A program made the translations under genes and the position numbers. This document shows positions 32,463-44,923 of a DNA stretch of 64,000 nucleotides, piece by piece. Under the pieces are notes generated by a model that was not told the DNA's origin, ran no database searches, and saw only the letters and a program-made list of their open reading frames with translations. The stretch's first letter is position 1. Each line of letters opens with the position of its first letter. The stretch is from Patagioenas fasciata (taxonomy: Eukaryota; Chordata; Aves; Columbiformes; Columbidae), in the NCBI RefSeq assembly GCF_037038585.1, contig NC_092520.1:525001-589000 (forward strand), written 5' to 3'.

Positions 32463-33988
32463 TGCGGTGCCATTGTCCCTGACACCCATGGACAACAACG
32501 GGCACTCAGTGGCCGTATACAAAATAGGAACGACCAAAACCGCAGCTAATGTGGATTGGGCTAGATCCTCAAAGGTCTCTGAAGGCATCTCAGATCTTGG
32601 CTGTTGAAGAAAGGTATCTAAAGAGCCTTTAAACCGTACCCATTCTGCTGCCTTGGTCTTGCTTCACTACAGAATCGCTTCTTTTCTGACAATTTTCTGC
32701 AGCACAAGGAGCAGTCAGTGCTAAAAAACCGGTTGAGAAACCGTGTAAATCCAGCAGCTGCTGGATCTGATCTTCTGCAACAGAAAACTGCCCCTGAACT
32801 CTTGTTCTAGCACTTAATATCTTTCTTTTCTGTTGTCGCACATCTTGACATTCCTTGTCTTGTTACGCATCCCAGATTTCAACAAGTAATTAAAAAAGAA
32901 ACTGTCTCAGTTTCAGCTCGAACCAAGAGTCACTTGGCTCCTAACCTTGCAAAATTGCTGTGAAGATGACCCAGCACGGTCACAAAAGCTGCCAGGGAGA
33001 AGAACCCATTCACAGCATTGTCACCAGTTCGCTTGTACAACAGAAATTATGGGATTTTTAACCTTTTTTTTTTTCTTTTTTCCCCCAGGAATCACTGATT
33101 CTACATAATTTTGAGGTAAAAAACAAACCTAAGTTTGGTTTTGGTTTCCAGTGTTTGAGTTGCATTAGGCAAACTGCTAATTTGGGTTTAATTTACACGG
33201 AAAACTCTGCACGTCGTATAAACACAATAACGTCTTTGCGTGTACGTGTCCAATCTGGGCTGGTATTTTGCATCAGGTTTGTTTCAGGAATATGTCCCGT
33301 CCTGAACATCGCTCCTTTGGAGCATAACAAAGGAGCGCTTTTCCTGGATGGCTGGAGAACTGAATAAACAACACTTTGCCGATCAATAAAACCCTTTGAA
33401 TTTGGGGGGGTGGGCCTGCGGCGGGCTAATTACCAGCACATAGCGCCGTGTCACTGACAGCCCTTGCAGAAATGTGCGGGATCAGTGATTTCCAAGTGAG
33501 GGAGGGACGTGGGTGTCCTGGCGAGGTGTCACCACCCCGTGGACCCACGGGGCAACGTTGCGGCACGTCGCCGGGTCCATGGGTCACCAGCACTGCTTCA
33601 TCAAATTAGTGCAAATCCACTTCCATCTCAGCTCTGCCGGGGGTTTGAATCAAAGAGGGCAAAACTCAGGTGAAATCAGACCCTGGGCTTTAATTTCACG
33701 GTGCTGTGGACACCTGAAGAAACGGCAGTGCCGGCTCCCTCAGCGAGGCGTGCGGGAGGGCGATCTCACTCACCCGAACGCCTGCTAAATTGGGCTAAAT
33801 CCTGAATCAACACGAAGACAGATGGTGCCCTATCTCTACTTCATCCGTAATTACTTTCTAGAGTAGCAATCAGGCTGTTTCAGTTCACACGCGTCGTGCA
33901 GCATCCTTCCCCTGCTCACAGCTCAGGGCTGTGCCTAACCAAAGCCGGGTTTACATCAGCCTGGCTTGGCTGTGGAAATTGGGCAGTT
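32463..33988. other. Intergenic, no gene recognised
   Basis: No recognisable gene. A T-run with C (33062-33085) and a short G-rich run at 33402-33412 are the only compositional features. Confidence 0.45.
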
Positions 33989-33990
33989 TA

Positions 33991-34344
33991 AATCACAGAA
34001 TCATCAAATCGTTTTAGTTGGAAGAGACCCTCAAGATCATGGAGTCCAACCATAACCCAGCCCTGTCCCTGCCCCATGTCCTGAGAACCTCCTGTCCGTC
34101 TGTCCAACCCTCCAGGGATGGTGACTCCAGCACTGCCCTGGGCAGCCTGTTCCAATGCCCCACAGCCCTTTGGGGAAGAAATTGTTCCCCACATCCAACC
34201 TCAACCTCCCCTGGTGCAACTTGAGGGCGTTTCCTCTGCTCCTGGCGCTTGTTCCTGGGGAGCAGAGCCCGACCCCCCTGGCTCCAAGCTCCTTTCAGGC
34301 AGTTCAGAGATCAGAAGGTCTCCCCTCAGCTCCTGTTCTCCAGG
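33991..34344 (-). mobile_element. CR1 3' fragment (minus)
   Basis: Inverted tail 'aatcacagaatcatcaaatc', then 'tggagtccaaccataaccca', to 'agctcctgttctccag'. Same subfamily as the minus copies at 36048, 43426 and 54614. Confidence 0.93.
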
Positions 34345-34557
34345 CCTTGTGAGCACCGGCCTCTGGCTCAGTTAATCCTCCAGGGCACACACAGGGTGGG
34401 CAACATCAGAACGGGCTGCTCAGGAAGTGATGCTGCTGCAAGTGGAAGGGCTTCTAAGGAGAAGAATATGGTTTTGTTTTGTTATTTCCATTAGTTTTCT
34501 TTTGGACTTGAAAGATTGAAGACATATCAATGATGGAGGCTCATTGCCAGAGGCTCC

Positions 34558-34864
34558 TTCTGGGGACAGACTTTTGAGCAGGGCCTGTTGTGACAGGACA
34601 AGGGGTGATGGTTTAAACTAAAGGAGGGAAATTCAGGCCGGACATGAGGAAGGAATTGTTGCCCTGAGGGTGGTGAGAGCCTGGCCCAGGTTGGGCAGAG
34701 AGGTGGTGGCTGAACCATCCCTGGAGACATCCCAGGCCAGGCTGGACGGGGCTCTGAGCACCCTGAGCTGGTGAAGATGTCCCTGTCATGGCAGGGGGGG
34801 CACTGGGTGACCTTTGAAGGTCCTTCAACACAAACCATCAGTGATTCTGTGATTCTATGATAAA
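34558..34864 (+). mobile_element. CR1 3' fragment
   Basis: 'gacagacttttgagcagggc' to the tail 'gtgattctgtgattctatga'. Its upstream part is truncated. Confidence 0.93.
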
Positions 34865-36045
34865 GAGCACGTTGTGCACCCTGTGCAGCAGTTCACATCT
34901 CTCCATTCTCCAGGAACCTTAGGAGGGTGAACCAAGTATCCTTCAAAGTGTATTAATTGATGAGGGAAAGAAGACTGAAATAATCTACTGCAGACCATCT
35001 TATGAAGTCTTCCCATCTACCTTGTTTATGATGCATCAATTTCTTATGATTGCAAGTGAAATGAAATAGTTTGGGCCACTTTAAGTGCTCCCAGGGTTCT
35101 TGTTCTCAGAAAAATAAGCCCAAACAAGTTTTACACTAAAACTCTGTTAATTTCCATTTTGTGAAATTACGAAATTCTGCTCTGTGAAATGAAAAGGCAA
35201 TTTTTCCTCCAGATCTGCTACCTAGCAGGCAATGTAACAACATTTTCCATTTTTTTTTTTTTAAACACATTTTATAGGTAAAATATTTAACACATTTTGT
35301 TTACGCTGTGTAAATGAAAGACATAAAAGTTGGCATCACAAAATCAGGTGAGTCAACATCTTGGGCAGCAAAATATGAAATTTCTTTCACTGAGAAGGGG
35401 AAAATTACGTGCAGCTGATATAAATTTCCTGGGTGCTGTGCCACTTTGGATTTTTAAATGCAGATTCTCAGGTAATGTAATAAGAAGAAATAAACAAATA
35501 TGTTCTGGTCTAGAAATCATACAGGAAATATTGTTTAATATGTTACTATTCATATTCACCTTCTCTTTTCATATTCTCATTGTGTTTGCGTTGATTTGAT
35601 GTAAAAGGCAGCTGTAGCATTTCACATCTCCCAGCATTTGAGTACAAGGTATTGATAAAACACACATTAAAACCAAGTGATCTCTGCAATGTAGAAAGAA
35701 ATACAGATAAAGCTGTGGTCTAATGGCTGAGTCTGAAGACCGGGAGAAGTTTGTGGCTGGCTGGACATGTGGGTTTGCTGAAAGCCCCATTAGGGGGGTG
35801 ATCGCGAACTGAACACAGAGAAGCCGTTGAGTGCTGAGGGGCAGGTGGCTGCTCTTGGGGATGGGGAAAGGGTCAACAGTCCATCCCCCAACTGCTGCTC
35901 CCCGGCAGGACCTGTGTCCATAGATCCTGGATCCTGCAGCCCCTCTTGCACGCGGAGGCTGGTGGAGCACGTGCGGGACACACGGGTCACCAGTGTTGCA
36001 AGGGCAGGTGACACCCACAGGTGTTTGACCAGCTCCTCTAATTGA
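34865..36045. other. Intergenic, AT-rich left part
   Basis: 34900-35700 is AT-rich with poly-T at about 35250. Nothing recognisable. Confidence 0.45.
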
Positions 36046-36047
36046 AG

Positions 36048-36690
36048 CATAGAATCATAGAGCCATTGTGGTTGGAAAGCCCCTCAAAATCACCAAGTCC
36101 AACTGTTCCCCAGCCCTGTCCCTGCCCCCTGTCCTGAGAACCTCCTGTCCGTCTGTCCAGCCCTCCAGGGATGGTGACTCCAGCACTGCCCTGGGCAGCC
36201 TGTTCCAATGCCCCACAGCCCTTTGGGGAAGAAATTGTTCCCACATCCAACCTCAACCTCCCCTGGTGCAACTTGAGGCCGTTTCCTCTGCTCCTGGCAC
36301 TTGTTCCTGGGGAGCAGAGCCCGACCCCCCTGGCTCCAAGCTCCTTTCAGGCAGTTCAGAGATCAGAAGGTCTCCCCTCAGCTCCTGTTCTCCAGCTGAA
36401 CCCCCCAGGTCCCTCAGCCGCTCCCATCACACTTGTGCTGCAGCCCCTTCCCCAGCTTTGTCTGTTGCTTAATATGGAGCCTGGCTCCATCCTCCTGACA
36501 CTGCCCCTTTCCATATTGATCCCCAGGAATGAGTCCCCCCTCAGTCTCCTCTTCTCCAGCTCCAGAGCCCCAGCTCCCTCAGCCTTTCCTCACACGGGAG
36601 ATGCTCCACTCCCTTCAGCATCTTGGTGGCTGCGCTGGACCCTCTCCAGCAGTTCCCTGTCCTTCTGGAGCTGAGGGGCCACAACTGGAC
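36048..36690 (-). mobile_element. Chimeric CR1 (minus): two subfamilies joined
   Basis: 36048-36470 matches the subfamily at 54614 (inverted tail 'gcatagaatcatagagccat' to 'cacttgtgctgcagcccctt'). From about 36478 it switches, in the same orientation, to the internal part of the subfamily at 53871 ('gcctggctccatcctcctga' to 'gaggggccacaactggac') without that subfamily's own 3' end. Confidence 0.85.
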
Positions 36691-37030
36691 GTGTTGCAGG
36701 ATGGTGCAGCTCTGCACAGCGGAGGTGGTGTAGAAGGTGCAGATGAGCAGACCAAGCAGGTGTGGACAGCCTCCAGGCCAGGGCTACCATCACAAGCAAC
36801 AGCTGGGCTGTGAATGTGAGTCCTGGTGTGACAGGGTTAAAAGGAAAAGCATCACAAGATGAAGACCTGCGGTGTGGGGTGTCCCACAACACCAGGGAGA
36901 TGTTCCCAGGGAGATCTTCTCCCCGAGGCTGGAGGGGCCAGGGCTTTTGTGTGGCTGGGTGGCAGATGAAGTGTCCTCCAGCCCTTTCACTGCACATGGC
37001 TCTTGCAATCACTTGGTGACTGCCAGAGTT
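36691..37030. other. Intergenic, no gene recognised
   Basis: Nothing recognisable between the chimeric CR1 and the LTR-like stretch. Confidence 0.4.
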
Positions 37031-37034
37031 TATT

Positions 37035-37585
37035 GAATCATTTGATGTACTGCTGCCTATAGAGCTTGGTTAGAAACTGCTTATATAGAATTCTCTTAGC
37101 ATAAGTAACTTCGCTTGGCATAACTTCTGCAAACTGTGAACCTTTGAGCTTTCTGCTTTGTTAAGGAAAAGAGGCCTTGGAGTTTTCAAGCTGGAAGATA
37201 AGGGGAGCTGCGTCCCTGGAGATAAGTAAAGGGACAGAACAGCATCTAACAGAAAATGAGAAACAGAAGCAAGTTTTGGCTTATTTTCCTCAGCTGCAGG
37301 TACAAAATAGCAGCTGAATGTCAGAACTTTAATTGACAGCCTGCCTGGGGAAAACGAAGAGATCAGTGAAGAACGGGGAGACCCCAGACTCTAATTTTTG
37401 CAGCTGGCCCCCAGTGGTATTCAGGGGGCTGGATTGTGGGGGTGGAATTGTTGGAGGTATTTTTCTGCTGAGCACCCCCCTTCAGGAGGCACCATCTGGA
37501 GCTGCTCTGCGCTGTACCTTGTCAATAAATCATCTGTTTTAGAAGAATTTCTGGAATCCACGCCTGAGTCTCTGCTGCGGGAATG
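37035..37585 (+). mobile_element. Candidate solo LTR (low confidence)
   Basis: Unique-looking sequence with a TATATA-type box ('gcttatatagaattctc', about 37080) and, 440 bases later, 'ccttgtcaataaatcatctg' followed by 'ttctggaatccacgcctgag', an arrangement resembling the R-U5 part of avian endogenous retroviral LTRs. I could not find clean TG..CA ends or a flanking duplication, and no retroviral protein is encoded nearby. Confidence 0.3.
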
Positions 37586-37809
37586 CTGGGGAAAAGGCAC
37601 CACCTCTGTGTTCGCAGCGGACCTGTCCTGGAGAACGCAAGTGCACTGGGGGCCCTGGATGCTGCCTCTGCTCTTGGACACGCGTGGCTGGAGCAGCGCT
37701 GGCCCGGGAACACAGCGTGTCCACCCTTGGGACCCGGGGGCACAGCTGTGTGTCCCCTGGGCAGTGTGCCCAAGTGACCCAGCGTGTGGCAAGGAGGGGA
37801 GGACATCAT

Positions 37810-37915
37810 GTGTTTGTGTGTGTGTGCATGTGTGTATGTCCACGTGTGTGTGCACATTTGTGTGTGCGTGCATGAACACGTGTGTGTTTATGTGTGATTA
37901 GGCGTGTGTGCACGC
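37810..37915. repeat. GT-rich imperfect microsatellite
   Basis: Alternating GT runs broken by CA, TA and AC ('gtgtgtgtgcatgtgtgta', 'gcgtgcatgaacacgtgtg'). Purine-pyrimidine alternation, possible Z-DNA former. Confidence 0.9.
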
Positions 37916-38108
37916 TGTGAGTGCCAGGGTAGCTGCTGCCATGCACTCCCTGCCTCGGTGATACCTGAGTTCGCTCTCTCAGTGCCAGCAGCAGCAGCAG
38001 CAGCTGCATCTCCCCGGGCTCTGCACATGCACCCCCTGAATTACCAAGCTGGGACCGGCCACATCTTACTTTGCAATTAGGATACCAGCCTTGTACCTTA
38101 CCACCTTC

Positions 38109-38285
38109 ACAGAATCATAGAATCATCAATTTGGTTGGAAGAGACCCTCAAGATCACGCAGTCCAACCATGACCCAACCCTAGCACTTAACCCATGTCCC
38201 TGAGATCCTCATCTCCACATCTGTTCAACCCCTCCAGGGATGGTGACGCCACCACTGCCCTGGGCAGCCTGTTCCAGCACTTGAA
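38109..38285 (-). mobile_element. CR1 3' end (minus)
   Basis: 'cagaatcatagaatcatcaa' then 'caagatcacgcagtccaacc' to 'gggcagcctgttccagcact'. Related to the OR-relic CR1 at 9413 by its 'gttaaacccctcc' type middle. Confidence 0.9.
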
Positions 38286-40865
38286 TGGTTCCTACCGCAC
38301 TCCTTTCAAAGGGGACCTGAGGCTCTGCTCCCACCCTTCTGCCGCACTACATGTCCCTGTTCCCCTGCGGACCGAGCTCCAGCTCCATCTGTGCTTCACC
38401 TGACTCCGTTCCCTGCACCCCGCGGTCTCCAGGCCCAGGGTTGTGCCCTGGAGCAGCTCCTGTCCCTCAGGGCAGCAGGGCTGCAGCCATCCCTGCTCCC
38501 ACCAGGCACACGACCACCGCGTGGGGTGGATCTGCTTACCGCCCACCACTCACCTTCCGCGGGTCCAGCAGCCGCCCAGCCTGAAAGAAAAACTGGAGAA
38601 AGACAACGAGCTATCTCCAACCTTCCTCATCCTGGAGGAGTCTCATGGCCTGGAGAACAGCCCGCCAGTGGAGGTCTCAAGAGCAGGGAGGGGAAAGGAT
38701 ACTGGAGCACAACCTGACTTCCAATGCCATGCACAATGGAGCGTTGTACCGGGCAGACGGAACCACGTCTGCAAACTCACCCTTGGGTGCCCAGTCTAGA
38801 AGGGCTGGAGGGGTTCGGTGGCTTTGCAAGGCTGCACTGCCTGTTCCCAGGGTGGGTCACCCGGCACACACTGAAAAGTGGGCGGAACAGGTAGGTTTAA
38901 ACAAACCCAAGGCGCCCACCTGCAGTTTGGCGTAGGAAAATGTTTCCTGATGAGAAGTAAACCCTTTCATTTTCACTTTCATGTGTCCTGATTATAAGCT
39001 TTAAAAACAAAGCAAAACCACCTTGCAGCTGGAGTGCTCCTACCTCCTGTTAGAAGCCAGAATTAGAAATGCCAATAAATCAAGCACCTGCCATGGGGGG
39101 TTTGGCTGTTGCAGTCATTGCGCAAGAAATAAACCTGAACAAACAGCTGACCTGGGCTCTCCGGCATCACCAGCCTGGTGACTCTCATGTTTGCCATATC
39201 CTGCACTAACACCCTGGGCACTGGAGTCTCACAGGACCTTTTCACAGCCTGGTGTTTCCATGTGTCAAATCCCCACCGTTGAGCAGGTCCCAAAGCAAGT
39301 GTTAACCTGTCCTGGGTCCTTTCCCTTGGATACCTCTCGCTTCGTAAGCCTGGATTCTAGGCTTGTTCTATAGACATCACGTCTCCAGACGCTGCACTAA
39401 CCAGAGGTTGTCTGTATCTGTTATCTTGGTGTATTCTGACTTTATTCCCAGTGATATTATGCATGGGGAATAAAGTTACACGCGCATGCAGCAATTACAT
39501 GTCTGAACTTAGCAGCCCCTGGTCAGGCAAAGCAGAGAAGGTGCAGAATTCATTTCTTGCAGCCCCAGATTTTGTTATTGTTGTTGGGTTTTAATATCCT
39601 CTGTGGTCATATAATGGCCTAAATGTTCAAAAGTGGCTAGAAATGTTTGCTACCTCATTGTTTCAGTGCTCAGCTTGACAATTCTTCATATTCTCAGCTT
39701 GAAAACCCCTTCACCTGGGTTTTCAAAAGAGGACTTGAGCCTGTCTTCAGCATTGCATCTCAGAGCAACGTTTCGGTTTGAGCACGATAACGTTAATTCA
39801 CCCTAAACCACCAGGGATTTCTGAACTTTGAAGATACAGCTCATCTGTCCTTCAGCCTAGGTACTCGTAGAAGAAGATGCTCAGGTTGAGGGAGGTCACT
39901 GCTGTCATTGCTGTGTCCCGCGGGTGCAGTCTGGCCGCTGGAGGATGGTGGCGCTGGGGGCTGTCGCGATAACCAGCGGTCGCATGAGCTGCGCTGGGAA
40001 AACAGAGCCCACACACAGGTCAGCCTGGCATTAGAAAATGGGGAAGATGTGTAAGATCACAGAATCGCTGTCGGAAGAGCACAGAGCCAAAGGGCGAGTA
40101 CTCCCGGGGAAGGGATTCAGACGGGATGGAGCGGTCTCCAGCCACTTCTTCAGGCGGTGAGCTCAGGTCTGCCGGCTCGTTCCCTAAGGAGATCCCCAGC
40201 ACACGGATGGGTAGGCTGAGTGCAGCTCACAAACCTCTAACTTTCTTTTTTTTTTCCCTTTATTTTCCTTATTCTGGAGGTCTGAGCTGCCACTTCCAAC
40301 CCAGGGGTGTCTGAGTCCAGCCGAGAAAGCTGGAATCGTGACCACTCAAGGGGGCTGCACGTTGCCTGTACAAGGGAAGCAGACAGATGCCTCCTATTAA
40401 TTTCGACACCAGCTTAACTGAAATGGATGCAAGGACCAGAGAACGGCTGCAGTATTCTCTGAGACATTCCCCCCTTGTGCACAAAGCTTACCAATTAGCA
40501 GTGTTATGGCTTTCACATTTTAGACAGGGATTTTCAGAGGTGTTTAATGGACTTCAGGTGCCAAACCTTTCATTCCACTGGCTGCCAGGCAATAGACCTT
40601 ATTAAACCTCCCAGTCCATGTGCAAGTAGAGAGCAAACACGCATTGGAACAGAGCCTGTTGCGTTTCTTTTAGGCACCATCATGACAGCAATAAATAATG
40701 GTCTTATGCTAATGAATCATTTCTTCCAGAAGTAAGATTTGCTCATTTTTGATTCTGTATCAAGTGTGAGTCATGGTGACTAAGCCATATGTGCGGGTCC
40801 GTGTGCCCAAGAGACGCGTGGAATGACGTGTTCCTTACAGAAGAGCTGCTGGAGTCATGGCCTCT
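38286..40865. other. Intergenic, no gene recognised
   Basis: About 2.6 kb with no recognisable gene or repeat. Short frames only. AATAAA-like hexamers at about 39075, 39129 and 39470 are unassigned. Confidence 0.45.
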
Positions 40866-40870
40866 TTCAG

Positions 40871-41465
40871 CATAGAATCACAGAACAGTTCGGGTTGAGG
40901 GACCTTCCCAGCTCCCCAGTGCCACCCCTGCCATGACAGGGACATCTTCACCAGCTCAGGGTGCTCAGAGCCCCGTCCAGCCTGGCCTGGGATGTCTCCA
41001 GGGATGGTTCATCCACCACCTCTCTGCCCAACCTGGGCCAGGCTCTCACCACCCTCAGGGCAACAATTCCTTCCTCATGTCCGGCCTGAATCTCTCTCCT
41101 TTACTTTAAACCATCACCCCTTGTCCTATCACAACAGGCCCTGCTCAAAAGTCTGTCCCCATCTTTCTCATGGGCCCCTTTTAAGCACGGAAAGGCCGCA
41201 CCAAGGTCTCCCCGGAGCTTCTCTTCTCCAGCTGAACACCCCAGCTCTCTCACCTGTCCCCAGCAGAGCTGTTCCAGCCTCGGGTCATTTCTGGGGCTCC
41301 TCTGGCCCCTCTCCAGCAGCTCCATGTGTGTCCTGTGCTGAGGACCCAGAGCTGGACCAGCACTGCAGGGGGGTCTCACAGAGCGGGGCAGAGGGGCAGG
41401 ACCCCCAAACCTGCTGCTCATGGGGCTGGGGATGCAGCCCAGGACGCGGGCTGCGAGTGCACTCT
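40871..41465 (-). mobile_element. CR1 3' fragment (minus), long copy
   Basis: 'catagaatcacagaacagtt' to 'gcagcccaggacgcgggctg', followed by a weak continuation to about 41510 that could be the diverged end of ORF2. Same subfamily as 15000, 20562, 52168 and 62798. Confidence 0.93.
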
Positions 41466-41514
41466 ATCAGCTCACATCCAACCTTTTGTCCACCAGTGTC
41501 TCCCACCCTGGGGC

Positions 41515-42160
41515 ACATGGAACCTCACCGCGTTTGCTGTTGCTCCAGTTCAGAGCTGCTTCATTACCCGGACACGTGAAGTGTGGGCAGACGTGAGGGT
41601 TGCTTAACGTGCTGAAGCACTCACCTAACTCTGGTGGGACACTCGTGAGCCTCTGAGTCAGGTCTGGGCACCCAGCGCTTTGCAGGGTTGAGCCCTATCG
41701 AAAGAGTCAGAAAACGCTCCTGTGAATTCTCAGCTGCGTCCCATGAGGTTCATAAAAACCCCACAAATTCCTTTATTGGTCCTGTCTGGGATCACTTGGC
41801 TGGAGAGCAGCTCTTCAAAAAGGACTGGTGGACAGCAGGTTGGACACGAGCACTTGGTGTGCCCTTGCAGCAATGAAGACCATCCATGGGCTGGGCTGCG
41901 CTTGTGGGGGTGCAACCACCAGGTCAAGGGAAGAGAGTTTTTACCCCTTTAATCAGCAAGAGTGTGATTCTGTTTGTGCAGCTGTGGATCCTTCCATGCA
42001 AGCAAAGGTGATGTTGATAAACTGGAGCAAGTCCAGGTGAGACCATGGAGGTGGTCAGGTGGCTGGAGCTGACGACAGACAAGGAGAGGATGAAGCAATG
42101 GGGGCTTTTTTAACTAGAAGAAAAAGGGGCAAAAGAGGTTTCTAATTAAAGTTTTCCATT
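41515..42160. other. Intergenic, no gene recognised
   Basis: Nothing recognisable. Confidence 0.4.
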
Positions 42161-42164
42161 CACA

Positions 42165-42480
42165 GTATCACAGTATCACAGTATGTTTGGGATTGGAAGG
42201 GACCTCAAAAGCTCATCCAGTCCAATCCCCCTGCTGGAGCAGGAACGCCTAGGACAGGTTGCACAGGGACATGTCCAGGTGGGCCTTGAATGTCTCCAGG
42301 GAAGGAGACTCCACAACCTCCCTGGGCAGCCTGGGCCAGGCTCTGCCACCCTCACTGAGAAGTTTCTTCTCAAATTTAAGTGGAACCTCTTGTGTTCCAG
42401 CTTGATCCCATTCCCCCTTGTCCTGTCATTGTTTGCCACTGAGAAGAGCCTGGCTCCATTCTCATGGCACTCACCCTTTA
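42165..42480 (-). mobile_element. CR1 3' fragment (minus)
   Basis: Tail repeated as 'cagtatcacagtatcacagt', then 'gggattggaagggacctcaa' and 'ttgtcctgtcattgtttgcc'. This subfamily is otherwise seen only at 31372. Confidence 0.92.
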
Positions 42481-43424
42481 TATATTTGCTTGTAATCATT
42501 TCCTTGGAAATGATTACGGATAAAGCAGAGTCGGACTCATCAGGGATGGAGAGACAAGAGGGTTGGTACAGAAGTTGTAGTAGGGGAAAATTCAGCTGGA
42601 CAATAAAGGAAAAATCCTTCCTCATGGGAAGTGGGACCTCATCCCTTGGAAATTTGAAAAGCTCTATGGTACAAGGGCTGGAGAAACTTGATGTAACTAG
42701 ACATTAAGGCTCTGATCCAGATGACCGGGCTGTATAAATTCATTTTGCGCTGGGACATGTAATGTACTGAGGAGAATAAAGACAGACGGTTCTCCATCAA
42801 AACATGTATGGGGTCAACCGCTCACAGATGTGCCCCCAAATGATGCCACAGACATCAGGGTGTCTGCCCACCTGGGGGGACCCATGCTGACACCATCCCA
42901 ACCCCCAGCTGTATCAATGAGTACGCACAGCTTTTCAAAAGAAACTCTTTTATTAGGTTACAAGTCTAAGATAAATTTTTGCTATTACTTCAGGTACAGA
43001 ATGCTGCATGGACCCAGTGCTTGTTCTTCAGACTGGGAGCATGTTTACTCTTAGAATATTACACGTTTAAACTGTAAATACTTGTTTCCCATATGAATTT
43101 CTATCCTTGACAACCGAGATCGGGAACCACTTCAGTACAATCTTCATGTATCTGATACTCTCGGGAGTTCCCAGAGGCACTTACCCTCTCAAGCGTCTGA
43201 TTTTCTTGCTTAAAGTATACAAAGGTATTAGACGTGCCAGTAAAATAATTTAAAAGCAGGAGCACATGGGTCTCATAGATTTCACTGGGCACAGCATTCT
43301 TTGGAGAATCAGCCACCTGAAATCTGCTGCACGATATTTGTTCTGCTAAGGTGCGTATCAGACACACGGAGGCAGGAGCGGCGGATGGTGTGCACTTTCC
43401 ACAGGGAGTGGGAGTGCACATCTG
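42481..43424. other. Intergenic, no gene recognised
   Basis: Nothing recognisable beyond a possible weak extension of the preceding CR1 to about 42620. Confidence 0.4.
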
Positions 43425-43425
43425 C

Positions 43426-43830
43426 ATAGAATCACAGGACCACACAATCATTTTGATTGGAAAGCCCCTCAAGATCATGGAGTCCAACCATAACCCACCC
43501 CTGTCCCTGCCCCATGTCCTGAGAACCTCCTGTCCGTCTGTCCAGCCCTCCAGGGATGGTGACTCCAGCACTGCCCTGGGCAGCCTGTTCCAATGCCCCA
43601 CAGCCCTTTGGGGAAGAAATTGTTCCCACATCCAACCTCAACCTCCCCTGGTGCAACTCGAGGCCGTTTCCTCTGCGCCTGGCGCTTGTTCCTGGGGAGC
43701 AGAGCCCGACCCCCCTGGCTCCAAGCTCCTTTCAGGCAGTTCAGAGATCAGAAGGTCTCCCCTCAGCTCCTGTTCTCCAGCTGAACCCCCAGGTCCCTCA
43801 GCTGCTCCCATCGCACTTGTGCTCCAGACC
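43426..43830 (-). mobile_element. CR1 3' fragment (minus)
   Basis: 'agaatcacaggaccacacaa' to 'ctcccatcgcacttgtgctc'. A good-quality copy of the subfamily at 33991 and 54614. Confidence 0.93.
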
Positions 43831-44923
43831 CCATGGCCATCATGGCTTCAGGATTTGAGAGCATTTACAGCGTGCCATCAAAGCAAGCCATTTAGCAGCC
43901 ACTTTGTTCAGAACTGTTGGGTAGATGCTGACAAGCTGATACCAGGACACCTGATCCATTCACCCAGGTGTTCTCCACCAGCCAGGGAAGGCAGGCTGCC
44001 CATCCCTGTCCTGAGAACAGGAACAGCTTTGGCTCTCCTAGCATGGGTTTGGCTTTTGGTCCTGCTCCAGATGTAGAGGTCAAGAGCATGGTGGCCCAGC
44101 TGTTACCCTGGACAACCCCAAATGCATCACTTGCATGCCTTATTATCTCTTTTACCACTTCTTGACCGCCCTTTCCCCTGCCTGTGACCTTTCCTTTCCC
44201 CACTCCTGTCCCAGGTAAACAAGCTGCCTCTTATTACTTTTTTCTCCATTGGCCCCAGTTCTGCTACATCACTCCAAATTTGGTATTTCCGATAACGTTA
44301 CCTAAGTCATCCTGACCTTATGTGGTATTACTGATGGGGTCACCCACATACTGCTCATCTGGTAAGACTGCACTCCCCAACGTAGACTTGAGCATCCATG
44401 AAAAACAAGTGGGCAAATGCTCACTCAATACTTTTGTAATGTCCCACGTTTAGGTGGGATACAAAGACTTGTGCTTCGTTTGGTTCCTGATGGCTTCATA
44501 ACTGGTGCCTGAATGGCTTCTTCCTTGGGGAATGCAAACAATGAGGCTAATCACATAGGTTTAATCACATGTGGAATGATTTCCTAGACTAGGGTTTAAT
44601 TCTTCATTACAGTACTCATTAGAAATAGTTGAGCAAGATTTGTTACAGCCTCAGTGGCCTTGAGAAAATAAAATCTTGCATATTTATGTTTTTTTCTGGA
44701 GCATAAACTCCTTCAGTGGCAACTGAAATAGAACACACTTCAGAAAGTAGAGAAAATGCTGTGGTAAATGCAGAATAAAGGAGCATGGACAATTATTTAA
44801 ATTGATTTGAATATTAATTGCTTCTACCTTCACCCAGAAGCATACATTTGATTAGCAGCAATGGTGTACACAGCATAATGAGTTCATCCCGCTGGTTTGT
44901 GGCGAGCAGTCAGCGAAGGCGCT
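43831..44923. other. OR51 3' flank and intergenic DNA
   Basis: Downstream (on the minus strand) of the OR51-type gene. AT-rich from 44450. No gene recognised. Confidence 0.45.
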
